Assembly: GCF_000733475.1 (NCBI RefSeq)
Contig: NZ_JPFK01000002.1
Span: 199,501-263,500 of the forward strand
DNA length: 64,000 nucleotides
Direction of reading: 5' to 3'
Source of the DNA: Mangrovimonas yunxiaonensis
GTDB lineage: Bacteria > Bacteroidota > Bacteroidia > Flavobacteriales > Flavobacteriaceae
Part shown: positions 44,561-53,753 of the stretch, in pieces
Numbering within the stretch: the stretch's first letter is position 1
Layout of the letters: every line of letters starts with the position of its first letter
Notes under the pieces: model-generated
Databases searched by the model: none
What the model was told of the DNA's origin: nothing
What the model saw: only the letters and a program-made list of their open reading frames with translations
Made by a program: the position numbers and the translations under genes

Positions 44561-46747
44561 ATGGAAATTCAACAATTTTACTACGACAACAAGATTGTCA
44601 AGAAGTTCTTAATAGCTACCATTGTATGGGGGGTAGTAGGAATGGCGGTAGGATTATTACTCGCATTTATGTTTATATTTCCAAACCTAACCGAAGATAT
44701 TCCTTGGTTAAGTTTTGGACGCTTACGACCACTGCACACAAACGCCGTTATATTTGCTTTTGTGGGTAATGCCATTTTTGCTGGGGTGTACTATTCTACC
44801 CAACGTTTGCTTAAAGCTAGGATGTTTAGTGATGCTTTAAGCAATTTTAATTTTTGGGGTTGGCAACTTATTATTGTTGCCGCAGCCATTACCCTACCGC
44901 TAGGGTTTACCTCTTCTAAAGAGTATGCCGAACTGGAATGGCCTATAGATATTGCCATTACGTTAGTTTGGGTAGCTTTTGGCGCCAACCTTATTGGTAC
45001 CATGATTAAAAGACGTCAACGCCACTTATACGTTGCCATCTGGTTTTATATTGCCACCTTTGTAACGGTAGCAGTGCTCCATATTTTTAACAACCTAGAA
45101 GTTCCTGTAAGTGCCTTTAAAAGTTATTCGGTTTATGCCGGGGTACAAGATGCTTTGGTACAGTGGTGGTATGGTCATAATGCCGTGGCATTTTTCTTAA
45201 CAACACCATTCTTAGGATTAATGTACTATTTTGTTCCTAAAGCGGCCAACAGACCCGTGTACTCGTACAAGCTGTCTATCATTCACTTCTGGTCATTGAT
45301 TTTTATATACATTTGGGCCGGCCCACACCACTTGCTATACACAGCCCTTCCAGAATGGGCACAAAGTTTAGGTACAGCCTTCTCTGTTATGCTACTAATG
45401 CCTTCTTGGGGAGGTATGATAAACGGGCTTTTAACCTTGCGTGGAGCTTGGGATAAAGTACGTGTAGACCCTGTGTTAAAATTTATGGTAGTCGCAATTA
45501 CCGGTTACGGTATGGCTACCTTCGAAGGGCCTTTATTATCACTTAAAAACGTAAACGCCATTGGCCACTTTACCGACTGGATTATTGCCCACGTGCATGT
45601 GGGAGCCCTAGCCTGGAACGGTTTCTTAGCCTTTGGTATGATCTATTGGCTGGTTCCTAGATTGTTTAAAACCAAATTACACTCTGTTGGATTGGCCAAC
45701 CTACACTTTTGGGTAGGTACCCTAGGTATTATATTATATGCCCTACCACTTTATGTAGCCGGCTTTACACAAGCCAGTATGTGGAAACAGTTTAATCCAG
45801 ATGGTACCTTAGTATACGGTAACTTTTTAGAAACTGTAACAGAAATTATGCCTATGTACTGGATGCGTGCCATAGGTGGAACCCTTTACATTACTGGTAT
45901 GCTTATCTTGGTGTACAACGTAATAGTAACCATTAGATCTGGTAGTAAAGTAGAAGACGAATTGGCCGAAGCACCTGCCTTACAACGTGTGTCTAAAAGA
46001 CGTATTGCTGGTGAAGGATGGCACACTTGGTTAGAGCGCAAGCCTGTACAATTAACCATTTATGCAACTATCGCTATTTTAATTGGAGGTATTATCCAAA
46101 TTGTACCAACCATTGTTGTAGAGTCCAACGTTCCTACCATAAGCAGTGTAAAACCTTATACGCCTTTAGAATTAGAAGGACGCGACATATACATTAGAGA
46201 AGGCTGTGTAGGATGCCACTCGCAAATGGTACGTCCGTTTAGAAGTGAAGTTGAGCGTTATGGCGAATACTCGAAAGCTGGTGAATTTGTTTACGACCGT
46301 CCATTCTTATGGGGTAGTAAACGTACCGGTCCCGACTTACACCGTTTGGGCGGAAAATATTCAGACAATTGGCACCTTAACCACATGTGGGATCCACAAA
46401 GTACCTCATCAGGTTCTATTATGCCGTCTTACAGATGGTTGGTAAAAGACGAGCTTGACAAGTCGCATACAGAAGCCAAAATGCGTGCCTTAGCAAAACT
46501 GGGAGTCCCTTATTCTGAAGAAGAGATTGCCAATGCACAACAGCACATGCTAGACCAAGGTACTCAAATCGAGAAAAACCTGTACACCGATCCGGACTTT
46601 GCCGAAACATACGAAGCCGATAAAAATGCAGGAGGCGAGGATTTTATTGAAATGAGAAACCGCGAAATAGTAGCCCTTATCGCCTACTTACAACGCCTAG
46701 GAACCGACATTAAAGTAAAAGACCTACAAGCTAACACACAAAACTAA
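44561..46747 (+). CDS. ccoN: Fused cbb3 cytochrome c oxidase subunits I and II (CcoNO)
   Basis: A 728-residue fusion of the catalytic subunit CcoN (residues about 1-490, twelve membrane helices) and the cytochrome c subunit CcoO (from about 505). The histidine ligands of the catalytic hemes and copper lie in RPLHTNAVIFAFVGN, QWWYGHNAV, WAGPHHLLYTALPEW and IIAHVHVGALAWNG. The CcoO part has an anchoring helix and one heme motif C549VGCH553 (EGCVGCHSQMVRPF) with a methionine ligand further on (IMPSYRWL). Fusion of N and O is common in Bacteroidota. It is the oxygen-reducing, proton-pumping enzyme of high oxygen affinity. Confidence 0.95.
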   Translation: MEIQQFYYDNKIVKKFLIATIVWGVVGMAVGLLLAFMFIFPNLTEDIPWLSFGRLRPLHTNAVIFAFVGNAIFAGVYYSTQRLLKARMFSDALSNFNFWGWQLIIVAAAITLPLGFTSSKEYAELEWPIDIAITLVWVAFGANLIGTMIKRRQRHLYVAIWFYIATFVTVAVLHIFNNLEVPVSAFKSYSVYAGVQDALVQWWYGHNAVAFFLTTPFLGLMYYFVPKAANRPVYSYKLSIIHFWSLIFIYIWAGPHHLLYTALPEWAQSLGTAFSVMLLMPSWGGMINGLLTLRGAWDKVRVDPVLKFMVVAITGYGMATFEGPLLSLKNVNAIGHFTDWIIAHVHVGALAWNGFLAFGMIYWLVPRLFKTKLHSVGLANLHFWVGTLGIILYALPLYVAGFTQASMWKQFNPDGTLVYGNFLETVTEIMPMYWMRAIGGTLYITGMLILVYNVIVTIRSGSKVEDELAEAPALQRVSKRRIAGEGWHTWLERKPVQLTIYATIAILIGGIIQIVPTIVVESNVPTISSVKPYTPLELEGRDIYIREGCVGCHSQMVRPFRSEVERYGEYSKAGEFVYDRPFLWGSKRTGPDLHRLGGKYSDNWHLNHMWDPQSTSSGSIMPSYRWLVKDELDKSHTEAKMRALAKLGVPYSEEEIANAQQHMLDQGTQIEKNLYTDPDFAETYEADKNAGGEDFIEMRNREIVALIAYLQRLGTDIKVKDLQANTQN

Positions 46748-46752
46748 TAGCT

Positions 46753-46938
46753 ATGTTAAAATTTGTAAAAAATCATATGGAGAGCATTGCAGGTATAGAA
46801 ATATACCCCATTATCTCACTTCTTATATTCTTTACCTTTTTCGTGGTGCTTTTTTGGTGGGTGTTTACCGCAAAAAAAGACTACATAAAAGAAGTTAGCA
46901 ACATTCCATTAGACAACCAAAACCAAACAGAATCATGA
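46753..46938 (+). CDS. ccoQ: cbb3 oxidase subunit CcoQ
   Basis: A 61-residue protein with one helix (IYPIISLLIFFTFFVVLFWW) and a polar tail. CcoQ stabilises the cbb3 complex. Its stop overlaps the ccoP start (ATGA at 46935-46938), so the two are probably translationally coupled. Confidence 0.85.
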   Translation: MLKFVKNHMESIAGIEIYPIISLLIFFTFFVVLFWWVFTAKKDYIKEVSNIPLDNQNQTES

Positions 46939-47825
46939 AACAGTTTTTTCCATCTTGGGTAAGAGTTCCCGTAGTGTTTTTTATCATCTTCGGATTGATA
47001 GAATACTTTGTCGACTCTGGTGAACAACCAGCCTTTATTAAAGAATCTTCAGTCTTGCTATTCTTGCTTTTGGTCCTAATAATTTTAGTTGCTACCGAAG
47101 CCATCGTCGCTTCTATGAGCAACATTTTATACCAAAGTTTAGACGAAAAAGGCAAAGCGCGCTATGATGCTAAAAAGGAAGCGCCCTCTGCCCTTGCGGC
47201 TTGGGTAAAAAGCACCTATAAAAAACTCTTAAAATCTAAACCTGTAGAAGAAGAGCACGAAATTATCTTAGACCACAATTACGACGGTATTAGAGAGCTA
47301 GACAACTCCCTACCGCCATGGTGGTTATACAGCTTTTACATCTCTATCATTTTTGCCGTAATTTACATGTTTAAGTACCATGTTTTTGATGGAGACAACC
47401 AATATGTTGAATTAGAGCAAGAGTATGCCGAAGCAAAAATCGCCATCGAAGAATACAAAAAAACCGCAAAAAACCTAGTAGATTTCAACACGGTTGAAGT
47501 GCTTACAGAAACAAGCGACCTAAAAGCTGGAGAGGCTATTTATATTGCAAACTGCGTGGCCTGCCACAAAGCAGATGGTGGCGGTGGTATTGGCCCCAAC
47601 CTAACAGACAACCGTTGGATTTTAGGTGGTGGTATTAAAAATGTATTTAAAACCGTATCTGAAGGTGGTCGTGATGGTAAAGGGATGATTGCATGGAAAC
47701 AAAGCCTTAAACCGCTAGAAATAGCTCAGGTGTCAAGCTACCTGTTACAATTTCAAGGCAAAACGGCTGCCGAACCAAAAGCTGCAGAAGGCGATATTAT
47801 TTGGCCTGAAAACGCTGGAGAGTAA
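46935..47825 (+). CDS. ccoP: cbb3 oxidase subunit III CcoP, single heme
   Basis: A 296-residue cytochrome c subunit. Two N-terminal membrane segments (VPVVFFIIFGLIEYFV and VLLFLLLVLIILVATEAIVA) precede the conserved SLPPWWLYSFYISIIFAVIY segment. Only one heme motif, C207VACH211 (ANCVACHKADGGGGIGPNLT), is present, with the axial methionine in GMIAWKQSL; proteobacterial CcoP has two. The reduced form is common in Bacteroidota. It passes electrons to the CcoO heme. Confidence 0.92.
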   Translation: MKQFFPSWVRVPVVFFIIFGLIEYFVDSGEQPAFIKESSVLLFLLLVLIILVATEAIVASMSNILYQSLDEKGKARYDAKKEAPSALAAWVKSTYKKLLKSKPVEEEHEIILDHNYDGIRELDNSLPPWWLYSFYISIIFAVIYMFKYHVFDGDNQYVELEQEYAEAKIAIEEYKKTAKNLVDFNTVEVLTETSDLKAGEAIYIANCVACHKADGGGGIGPNLTDNRWILGGGIKNVFKTVSEGGRDGKGMIAWKQSLKPLEIAQVSSYLLQFQGKTAAEPKAAEGDIIWPENAGE

Positions 47826-47866
47826 AGCACTTAACAGCCCTAAAAAAACACAAAAAATCAAACCAA

Positions 47867-49291
47867 ATGGAAGCTCCAGAAAACGAATCGTTTAGAGACT
47901 CTATTGCAACTGTTAACGAAGACGGTAAACGCTCTTGGATATACCCTAAAAAACCAAGTGGCAGCTTTTACCAAAAGCGCAAAGTGGTTAGTTATATTTT
48001 ACTAGCTTTCCTATTTGTAGCACCCTTTATTAAAATAAACGGCAATCAGTTTTTAATGTTCAATATTCTGGAGCGTCGGTTTAACATTTTTGGGTTTCCG
48101 TTTTGGCCTCAGGACTTTCACCTTTTTGTTATATCCATGATTATTGGGGTGGTATTCATCACCCTATTTACAGTGGGCTTTGGCCGTATTTTTTGTGGGT
48201 GGATTTGTCCGCAAACCATTTTTATGGAAATGGTGTTTAGGCGCATAGAATATTGGATAGATGGCGATCGCAACAAACAACGTAAACTAGACCGACAAAA
48301 ATGGGATGCCGAAAAAATTAAAAAGCGCCTATTAAAATGGTTCATTTTTTTACTCATCTCTTTCTTAATCGCCAATATTTTTCTAGCCTACCTTATTGGT
48401 AGCGATAAACTACTGCGTTACATTACTGAAGGCCCTGTAGAGCACATGAGTACCTTGGCGCCCCTGCTAATCTTTACAGCAGTATTCTACTTTGTTTTTG
48501 CGTGGTTTAGAGAACAAGTCTGCATTATTGCTTGCCCATACGGCAGGTTGCAGGGCGTGCTTCTAGACAACAAATCTATTGTAGTAGCCTACGATCACAA
48601 ACGTGGCGAAGGTGAAAATGGTAGAAAAAAATTCAGGAAAAACGAAGACCGCGATGCTCTTGGTCATGGCGATTGTATTGACTGTTTTCAATGTGTGCAC
48701 GTATGCCCAACCGGAATAGACATAAGAAATGGAACGCAGTTGGAATGTGTAAACTGTACCGCATGTATTGACGAATGTGACCACATTATGGAAAGCATTA
48801 ACAAGCCCAAAGGCTTAATACGTTATGCCAGCGAAGATGAAATAGAAAAGAAAGAAAAATTCAAGCTTACGGCCAGAATGAAAGGCTATATTGCCGTGCT
48901 AGTTATTTTAATTGGTGTGCTTTTTGGCATGTTACTTTTAAGAAACGATGTAGAAGCCAGAGTTTTAAGGCTCCCTGGGCAGTTATACGAACATAAGGAC
49001 AACAACATTATAAGCAATGTGTTTACCTATAAACTAATTAATAAAACCACAAAGACCATCGACCAAGTGACCTTTAAACTCAGAAATTTCGAGGGCACCA
49101 TAAAACTGGTCTCTGCCAATGAAAACTTTACCGTTCCAGCCCAAGGACTAGCAGAAGGTACTTTGTTTATAGAAATTGATCAAGCAGATTTAGAAGGCGA
49201 CAAAAACAAACTAATGATTGATGTTTACAGTGGTGATAACCTTATAGACAATACCACCGTTAACTTTTTAGGACCAAGAAGCTACAAATAA
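47867..49291 (+). CDS. ccoG: cbb3 oxidase accessory protein CcoG
   Basis: A 474-residue membrane protein with about five helices (SYILLAFLFVAPFIKINGNQ, FHLFVISMIIGVVFITLFTV) and two [4Fe-4S] motifs at about residues 268-310 (CIDCFQCVHVCP and CVNCTACIDECD), plus the membrane-embedded FCGWICPQTIFMEMVFRRIE and IIACPYGRLQG. The C-terminal IgG-like domain lies outside. CcoG is proposed to reduce Cu(II) for cbb3 assembly. It is 41 bases after ccoP in the operon. Confidence 0.93.
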   Translation: MEAPENESFRDSIATVNEDGKRSWIYPKKPSGSFYQKRKVVSYILLAFLFVAPFIKINGNQFLMFNILERRFNIFGFPFWPQDFHLFVISMIIGVVFITLFTVGFGRIFCGWICPQTIFMEMVFRRIEYWIDGDRNKQRKLDRQKWDAEKIKKRLLKWFIFLLISFLIANIFLAYLIGSDKLLRYITEGPVEHMSTLAPLLIFTAVFYFVFAWFREQVCIIACPYGRLQGVLLDNKSIVVAYDHKRGEGENGRKKFRKNEDRDALGHGDCIDCFQCVHVCPTGIDIRNGTQLECVNCTACIDECDHIMESINKPKGLIRYASEDEIEKKEKFKLTARMKGYIAVLVILIGVLFGMLLLRNDVEARVLRLPGQLYEHKDNNIISNVFTYKLINKTTKTIDQVTFKLRNFEGTIKLVSANENFTVPAQGLAEGTLFIEIDQADLEGDKNKLMIDVYSGDNLIDNTTVNFLGPRSYK

Positions 49292-49302
49292 AAACAGGAG
49301 TT

Positions 49303-49749
49303 ATGAAAATTAATTGGGGAACAGGAATTGTACTTGCCCTTATAGGGTTTATAAGCTTTATCATGTACTTTATTATTACCATGAGTACAAACGATAAATA
49401 CAATCACGACTTGGTGGTCGAGGACTATTACCAAAAAGAACTCGAGTTTGAAGCCGACATCAATAAAGAAAAAAACGCCTTAGCCCTTAAAGAAAATATT
49501 GTTTACAATAAAACACCAGAAGGAGTGGTTATTACGTTTCCTTCTAATCTAGACCCAAAAAACATTACAGGAAAAGTGTTCCTATACAGACCATCTAACA
49601 AACAATTTGACTTTGAAGTTCCAATTTCATTGTCAAACCACAATTTGCTCATACCTGACAACCGTTTGTTGGATGGTCGCTGGAACATTAAAGTTGATTG
49701 GCAATATAACAATACCTCATATCTTTACAAAAAAGAAATGTCTTATTAA
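49303..49749 (+). CDS. ccoH: FixH/CcoH family protein
   Basis: A 148-residue protein with one N-terminal helix (GTGIVLALIGFISFIMYFII) and a periplasmic domain containing DLVVEDYYQKELEFEADINK and the final RWNIKVDWQYNNTSYL. This is the FixH/CcoH pattern, a cbb3 assembly protein that stabilises the complex. An AGGAG sequence stands five bases before its ATG, a rare strong Shine-Dalgarno signal for this group. The stop is immediately followed by the next ATG. Confidence 0.87.
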   Translation: MKINWGTGIVLALIGFISFIMYFIITMSTNDKYNHDLVVEDYYQKELEFEADINKEKNALALKENIVYNKTPEGVVITFPSNLDPKNITGKVFLYRPSNKQFDFEVPISLSNHNLLIPDNRLLDGRWNIKVDWQYNNTSYLYKKEMSY

Positions 49750-50451
49750 ATGCTTTGGTCTGCGTTAATATTTGGTCTTTTAGGCAGTTTTCACTGCGTG
49801 GGCATGTGTGGGCCAATTGCGTTTATGCTTCCTGTAGACAGGAGCAACTCTGTTAAAAAAGTAAGTCAAATTACCCTATACCACGTGGGGCGTATATTGG
49901 CTTATGCCCTTATTGGTATATTTTTTGGAATGGCCGGTAAAAGCCTACAAATCTTTGGACTTCAACAACAGTTATCAATCGTTGTGGGCATCCTTATGAT
50001 TGTTATTGTTATCCTGCCCTACAAAACCTTTAACAAGTACAACTTCTCCAAACCCTTACACCAAGCCATTTCTAAACTAAAATCTAAATTAGGACAAGCT
50101 TTAAAGAAAAAAACCGCCGACACCTTTTTAACCATTGGGTTTTTAAACGGGTTTCTCCCTTGCGGCTTGGTTTACATGGCCGTGTTTGGTGCTATGGTTA
50201 CCGGCTCTGTTATTAACAGTGCGCTTTATATGGTGTTGTTTGGTTTAGGAACCATTCCTTTAATGACCACCGCCATATACATCGGCAAATTTTTAAACAC
50301 CACCATTAAACAACGCATACAAAATGCCATTCCCGTTTTTGTTGTTATCATTGGGCTGCTTTTTATTTTAAGGGGCTTAGGACTGGGCATTCCCTACCTA
50401 TCGCCTGCTCCAGCAGTAAATGTGGTAAACAGCAATATAAATTGCCATTAG
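49750..50451 (+). CDS. SafE-type sulfite exporter family membrane protein in the cco operon
   Basis: A 233-residue integral membrane protein with about six helices. It starts MLWSALIFGLLGSFHCVGMC followed by GPIAFML, with the GSFHCxGMCGP motif that defines the TauE/SafE-like proteins adjacent to cbb3 genes (sometimes called CcoI/CcoA-associated, involved in copper delivery), and repeats the pattern in FLNGFLPCGLVYMAVFGAMV. The ATG directly follows the ccoH stop, so it is translationally linked. Its role in copper handling is inferred from this context and from the cysteine/histidine motif. Confidence 0.85.
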   Translation: MLWSALIFGLLGSFHCVGMCGPIAFMLPVDRSNSVKKVSQITLYHVGRILAYALIGIFFGMAGKSLQIFGLQQQLSIVVGILMIVIVILPYKTFNKYNFSKPLHQAISKLKSKLGQALKKKTADTFLTIGFLNGFLPCGLVYMAVFGAMVTGSVINSALYMVLFGLGTIPLMTTAIYIGKFLNTTIKQRIQNAIPVFVVIIGLLFILRGLGLGIPYLSPAPAVNVVNSNINCH

Positions 50452-50464
50452 CCAATTAAAGCAA

Positions 50465-50472
50465 TATATTTG
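50465..50472 (+). promoter_or_regulatory. -7 promoter element of the universal stress protein gene
   Basis: A perfect TATATTTG lies 20 bases before the ATG at 50492. Unlike the cco and hemN promoters there is no ATGA-N6-TCAT palindrome at the matching upstream position. Confidence 0.45.
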
Positions 50473-50491
50473 TTTTCATTCTTAAGTTATT

Positions 50492-51313
50492 ATGAAGCAC
50501 ATCCTTTTACTCACAGATTTTTCAGACAGTGCAAACAACGCCATTAACTATGCCCTATCGCTATTTAAGGGCCAGGCAGTACACTTTTATTTGTTGCATG
50601 TTCATAAATCTGGAAGCTTTACTTTAGATGATTTAATGGCTGGCAACAACAAAAATGTTTACGATGCCATTTTAAAGACCGAAAAACAAGCTTTAGAAAC
50701 GTTTAGAACCAAACTAGAAAACGAAAACAACAATAGCTTGCACCAGTTTTCATCGGTAATAGATTACGACAACCTATTAAGTGCCATTAAGCAAATTTCA
50801 GCCTCCAGAACCATCGATTTAATTGTTGCCGGTTACGATGGGGCTACCAGTGTTTTCGAAATGGTTTTTGGTTCAAACACCTTGCAAATTATAAGGCACA
50901 TAAACCTCCCTACCTTGGTTATTCCTGAAACATACAGCTTTACACCACCAAAGGATGTCTTATTACCCCTTGATAAAAACGACAGGCTTAACACGCCAGA
51001 ATTCAGCCGCCTTTTAGGACTGTTAGATGTAAAGGCTACCCATTTTCATGTGCTGCGAATGAACGATGAAAACAATGCCATGCACAACGAAGATACCGCT
51101 GCCTTAAAATCTAAAGTTGATTTGTTTACTTATCACACATTAAAGGAAGTGTCCCTAGCCGATGCCGTTACCACCTACAGGCAGTTAAATGCTATTGATG
51201 CTATTGGGCTTATGGTAGAAGAAGAGGGGTTCTTTAAACGCTTAATTGCTGAGTCCCCAAAAACAACAATCAGCAAAAGCTTAAGTTTGCCCCTGCTGAT
51301 TGTTCATCATTAA
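50492..51313 (+). CDS. Universal stress protein, tandem Usp domains
   Basis: A 273-residue protein with two Usp folds. The first begins KHILLLTDFSDSANNAINYA and ends near VFGSNTLQIIRHINLPTLVI; the second begins around KDVLLPLDKNDRLN and lacks the ATP motif. The GSNTxxIIRH sequence resembles the G2xG9xS/T ATP-binding motif. Such proteins are frequent in low-oxygen regulons; it follows the SafE-type gene by 40 bases but has its own -7 element, so co-regulation with the oxidase is possible but not shown. A second, divergent-strand relative converges on it 16 bases later. Confidence 0.85.
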   Translation: MKHILLLTDFSDSANNAINYALSLFKGQAVHFYLLHVHKSGSFTLDDLMAGNNKNVYDAILKTEKQALETFRTKLENENNNSLHQFSSVIDYDNLLSAIKQISASRTIDLIVAGYDGATSVFEMVFGSNTLQIIRHINLPTLVIPETYSFTPPKDVLLPLDKNDRLNTPEFSRLLGLLDVKATHFHVLRMNDENNAMHNEDTAALKSKVDLFTYHTLKEVSLADAVTTYRQLNAIDAIGLMVEEEGFFKRLIAESPKTTISKSLSLPLLIVHH

Positions 51314-51329
51314 AAAATAACCCGATGTA

Positions 51330-52160
51330 TTAAATCTTAAATGTCATTACTGGTAAAGTGGCATGGTTGGCAACATCTTCAGAAATACTGCCTTCAAAGA
51401 AATGGGCAATGCCCTTTCTACCGTGGGTCGCGATAGCAACCAAATCTGCCTGAATGTTGTTAGCATGGTTTAAAATTCCTGCTTCAACGGTATAATCCGC
51501 AACATAGCTGGTATGGGCTAGTCTGTTGGTATTGCCTTCGGCACTGTTTAAAAAGTCGGATACCTTATTTCTCATTTCTGTCGAATTCAAGAATCGTCCT
51601 GGCGTATTTACATAAACTAGGTGTACGGTGGCTCCCATACCCTCGAACTTAGCAACGGCCTCGTTAAAAATGGCTGTAGACTCTTCTGAAAAATCGCTGG
51701 CAAAAATAACATTTTTAAATTCGGTAGACTCCAATCTGTCCTTAATAACCAAAACAGGAATACTAGAATGTCTTACCACTCTCTCGGTATTAGACCCTAC
51801 AAAAACTTCTGCCAAACCGCTGGTTCCCTTCGATCCCATTACAATAAGATCGGCACTGTGCTCTTCTGCTACCTCACTAACTTCACTAAATACTTTAAAG
51901 TGCTTTACAATAGGTGTTACCTCAATACCGTTTAGATAGTCCTTGTTTAAGAATTCCTCAAACCGTTTTTCGGCAAGCTTTAAAAAGAATACGGCCTCTT
52001 CGCTTTGCTCTAAACTGCCTTTGGTCAATACGGCATCAGAGAGCTCTAACATGTGTAAGGCTAGCACCTCGCCTCCATTTTGTTTGGCAATAACAGCGGC
52101 AGTTTCTAAAGCATAATCTGAATAGTTTGAAAAATCTATAGGTACTATAATTTTTTTCAT
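51330..52160 (-). CDS. Universal stress protein, tandem Usp domains
   Basis: A 276-residue protein with two Usp domains: KKIIVPIDFSNYSDYALETA at the start and NVIFASDFSEESTAIFNEAV in the second half. Both halves end in nucleotide-binding-like motifs (LIVMGSKGTSGLAEVFVGSN, then TERVVRHSSIPVLV; and LVAIATHGRKGIAHFFEGSI). It is the second gene after hemN on the same strand, 90 bases apart, and may be read from the Fnr-type promoter of hemN. It converges with the other Usp gene. Confidence 0.88.
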   Translation of the reverse strand: MKKIIVPIDFSNYSDYALETAAVIAKQNGGEVLALHMLELSDAVLTKGSLEQSEEAVFFLKLAEKRFEEFLNKDYLNGIEVTPIVKHFKVFSEVSEVAEEHSADLIVMGSKGTSGLAEVFVGSNTERVVRHSSIPVLVIKDRLESTEFKNVIFASDFSEESTAIFNEAVAKFEGMGATVHLVYVNTPGRFLNSTEMRNKVSDFLNSAEGNTNRLAHTSYVADYTVEAGILNHANNIQADLVAIATHGRKGIAHFFEGSISEDVANHATLPVMTFKI

Positions 52161-52250
52161 TTTTTTATTGTTTTAGTTGAAAAATTTATGTCTTTTTTGG
52201 AAGGTTTAATCTACTGCATTTCCCGTTAATACACAAGGAAAAACAGAATT

Positions 52251-53618
52251 TTAAACCGTCATCGAAAAGAGCTGTTTTTGAGGTTGTTTCCTCTGCAATA
52301 ACAAATCGAAGGCCATGCATACATTTCTAACAAAAGGGGTCCCTTGTGGTGTTAGCATAAGTTGGCTATCAGTAATTTCAATTAATTTATCCTCTACCAT
52401 TTCTTGAAGCCGTTGCAACACATCGTCTAGGCCTTCAAACTGCATTTCTGCATCATGCCAATGTGTTTTACCATGGCACATAAGGTTTAAAATATGCTTT
52501 CTAATGGTAAGGTCTTCCTGGTTGAGGATGTGCCCTCTAAAAATCGGGATGATGTTTTCGTTAATTAAATGGTAGTATTCTTCAAGGCCTTTTACATTTT
52601 GCCCAAAGCCGTACCAGCTGTCCCCAATAGAAGACACGCCCAACCCAATCATCATTTGTGTTTTAGAGGCTGTGTACCCCATAAAGTTTCTGTGTAGGGT
52701 TTCGTTTTGCATGGCCAAATACATGCTATCTGTTGGTAGAGCAAAATGGTCCATGCCTATTTCTGTATAACCGACTTCCTGCAAGAGCTGCTTGCCAGTT
52801 TCGTACTGCTCTCTCTTAGCCTCTGGCGATGGCAAATCAGACTCCTTAAAGCCGCGTTGGCCATTACCTTTTATCCAAGGCACATGGGCATAACTATAAA
52901 AAGCAATACGGTCTGGTTTTAGCTGTTTGGTTTTGGTTATGGTTTCTATAACGTGGGCTTGGGTTTGAAACGGCAGCCCAAAAATAATATCATGGCCTAT
53001 AGAGGTGTAACCAATTTCCCTTGCGGTTTCGGTCACAAATTTAACGTTCTCGAAAGGTTGAATTCTATGAATGGCTTTCTGTACGGTCTCGTTATAATCC
53101 TGCACACCAAAGCTTACCCTTCTAAACCCTAAATCGTACAGGGTTTGCAAGTGCTCGCGCGTGGTGTTATTAGGATGCCCCTCAAAGCTAAATTCGTAGC
53201 CGGGAGCCAATGTGGCCTTGCTAAACAAGCCTTTTATTAGTCGGTTTAAATTGGCTGGTGAAAAAAATGTGGGGGTACCTCCGCCCAAGTGTAATTCTTT
53301 AATGTTTGGTTTTTCATCAAACAAATCGCAATACATCTGCCATTCTTTTAAAATGGCTGTAATGTATGGCGACTCCACTTCATGCCTTTTGGTAATACGT
53401 TTGTTACACCCACAAAAGGTGCATAAGCTTTCGCAAAAAGGCAAATGGAGGTACAAACTTATGCCCTCGGTTGAATTGCTTTCTTTAAAGGCTTGCTGTA
53501 AAGAGGTTTTCCACTGGGCTAACGAAAACGTAGCCATGTCCCAAAAAGGAACCGTAGGGTAACTTGTGTACCTTGGCCCTGGAACATTATACTTGTCTAC
53601 TAAAGATTGTTGTCTCAT
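52251..53618 (-). CDS. hemN: Oxygen-independent coproporphyrinogen III oxidase
   Basis: A 455-residue radical SAM enzyme of heme synthesis that decarboxylates coproporphyrinogen III without oxygen. The iron-sulphur cysteines are Cys62, Cys66, Cys69 and Cys71 (LPFCESLCTFCGCNKR, CxxxCxxCxC), which distinguishes true HemN from HemW. GPRYTSYPTVPFW, LHLGGGTPTFFS and SFGVQDYNETVQKAIHRIQP support the family. An Fnr-type palindrome with a perfect -7 element precedes it, consistent with use at low oxygen when the cbb3 oxidase needs heme. Confidence 0.95.
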   Translation of the reverse strand: MRQQSLVDKYNVPGPRYTSYPTVPFWDMATFSLAQWKTSLQQAFKESNSTEGISLYLHLPFCESLCTFCGCNKRITKRHEVESPYITAILKEWQMYCDLFDEKPNIKELHLGGGTPTFFSPANLNRLIKGLFSKATLAPGYEFSFEGHPNNTTREHLQTLYDLGFRRVSFGVQDYNETVQKAIHRIQPFENVKFVTETAREIGYTSIGHDIIFGLPFQTQAHVIETITKTKQLKPDRIAFYSYAHVPWIKGNGQRGFKESDLPSPEAKREQYETGKQLLQEVGYTEIGMDHFALPTDSMYLAMQNETLHRNFMGYTASKTQMMIGLGVSSIGDSWYGFGQNVKGLEEYYHLINENIIPIFRGHILNQEDLTIRKHILNLMCHGKTHWHDAEMQFEGLDDVLQRLQEMVEDKLIEITDSQLMLTPQGTPFVRNVCMAFDLLLQRKQPQKQLFSMTV

Positions 53619-53634
53619 ACCTAATATTTTACGT

Positions 53635-53678
53635 CAAAAATACCTCAGCTACCAAAAGCAAACAATGACATTTATCAT
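53635..53678 (-). promoter_or_regulatory. Fnr-type palindrome and promoter of hemN
   Basis: ATGACATTTATCAT (53665-53678, centre 53671.5) lies 29.5 bases before a minus-strand TATTTTTG (53635-53642). The distance equals that in the ccoI and cco promoters. Confidence 0.75.
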
Positions 53679-53753
53679 ATAAAGCACTCCAATTCTTTTA
53701 CATTTTCTTAAATAATGCTTATCTTTCCTCTTCACTAAAAACAAACTATTTCA

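Noticed and set aside
50429-50442. Fnr-type site at the universal stress protein promoter
   Set aside because: No TGA-N6-TCA is present at the position that the other three promoters use.
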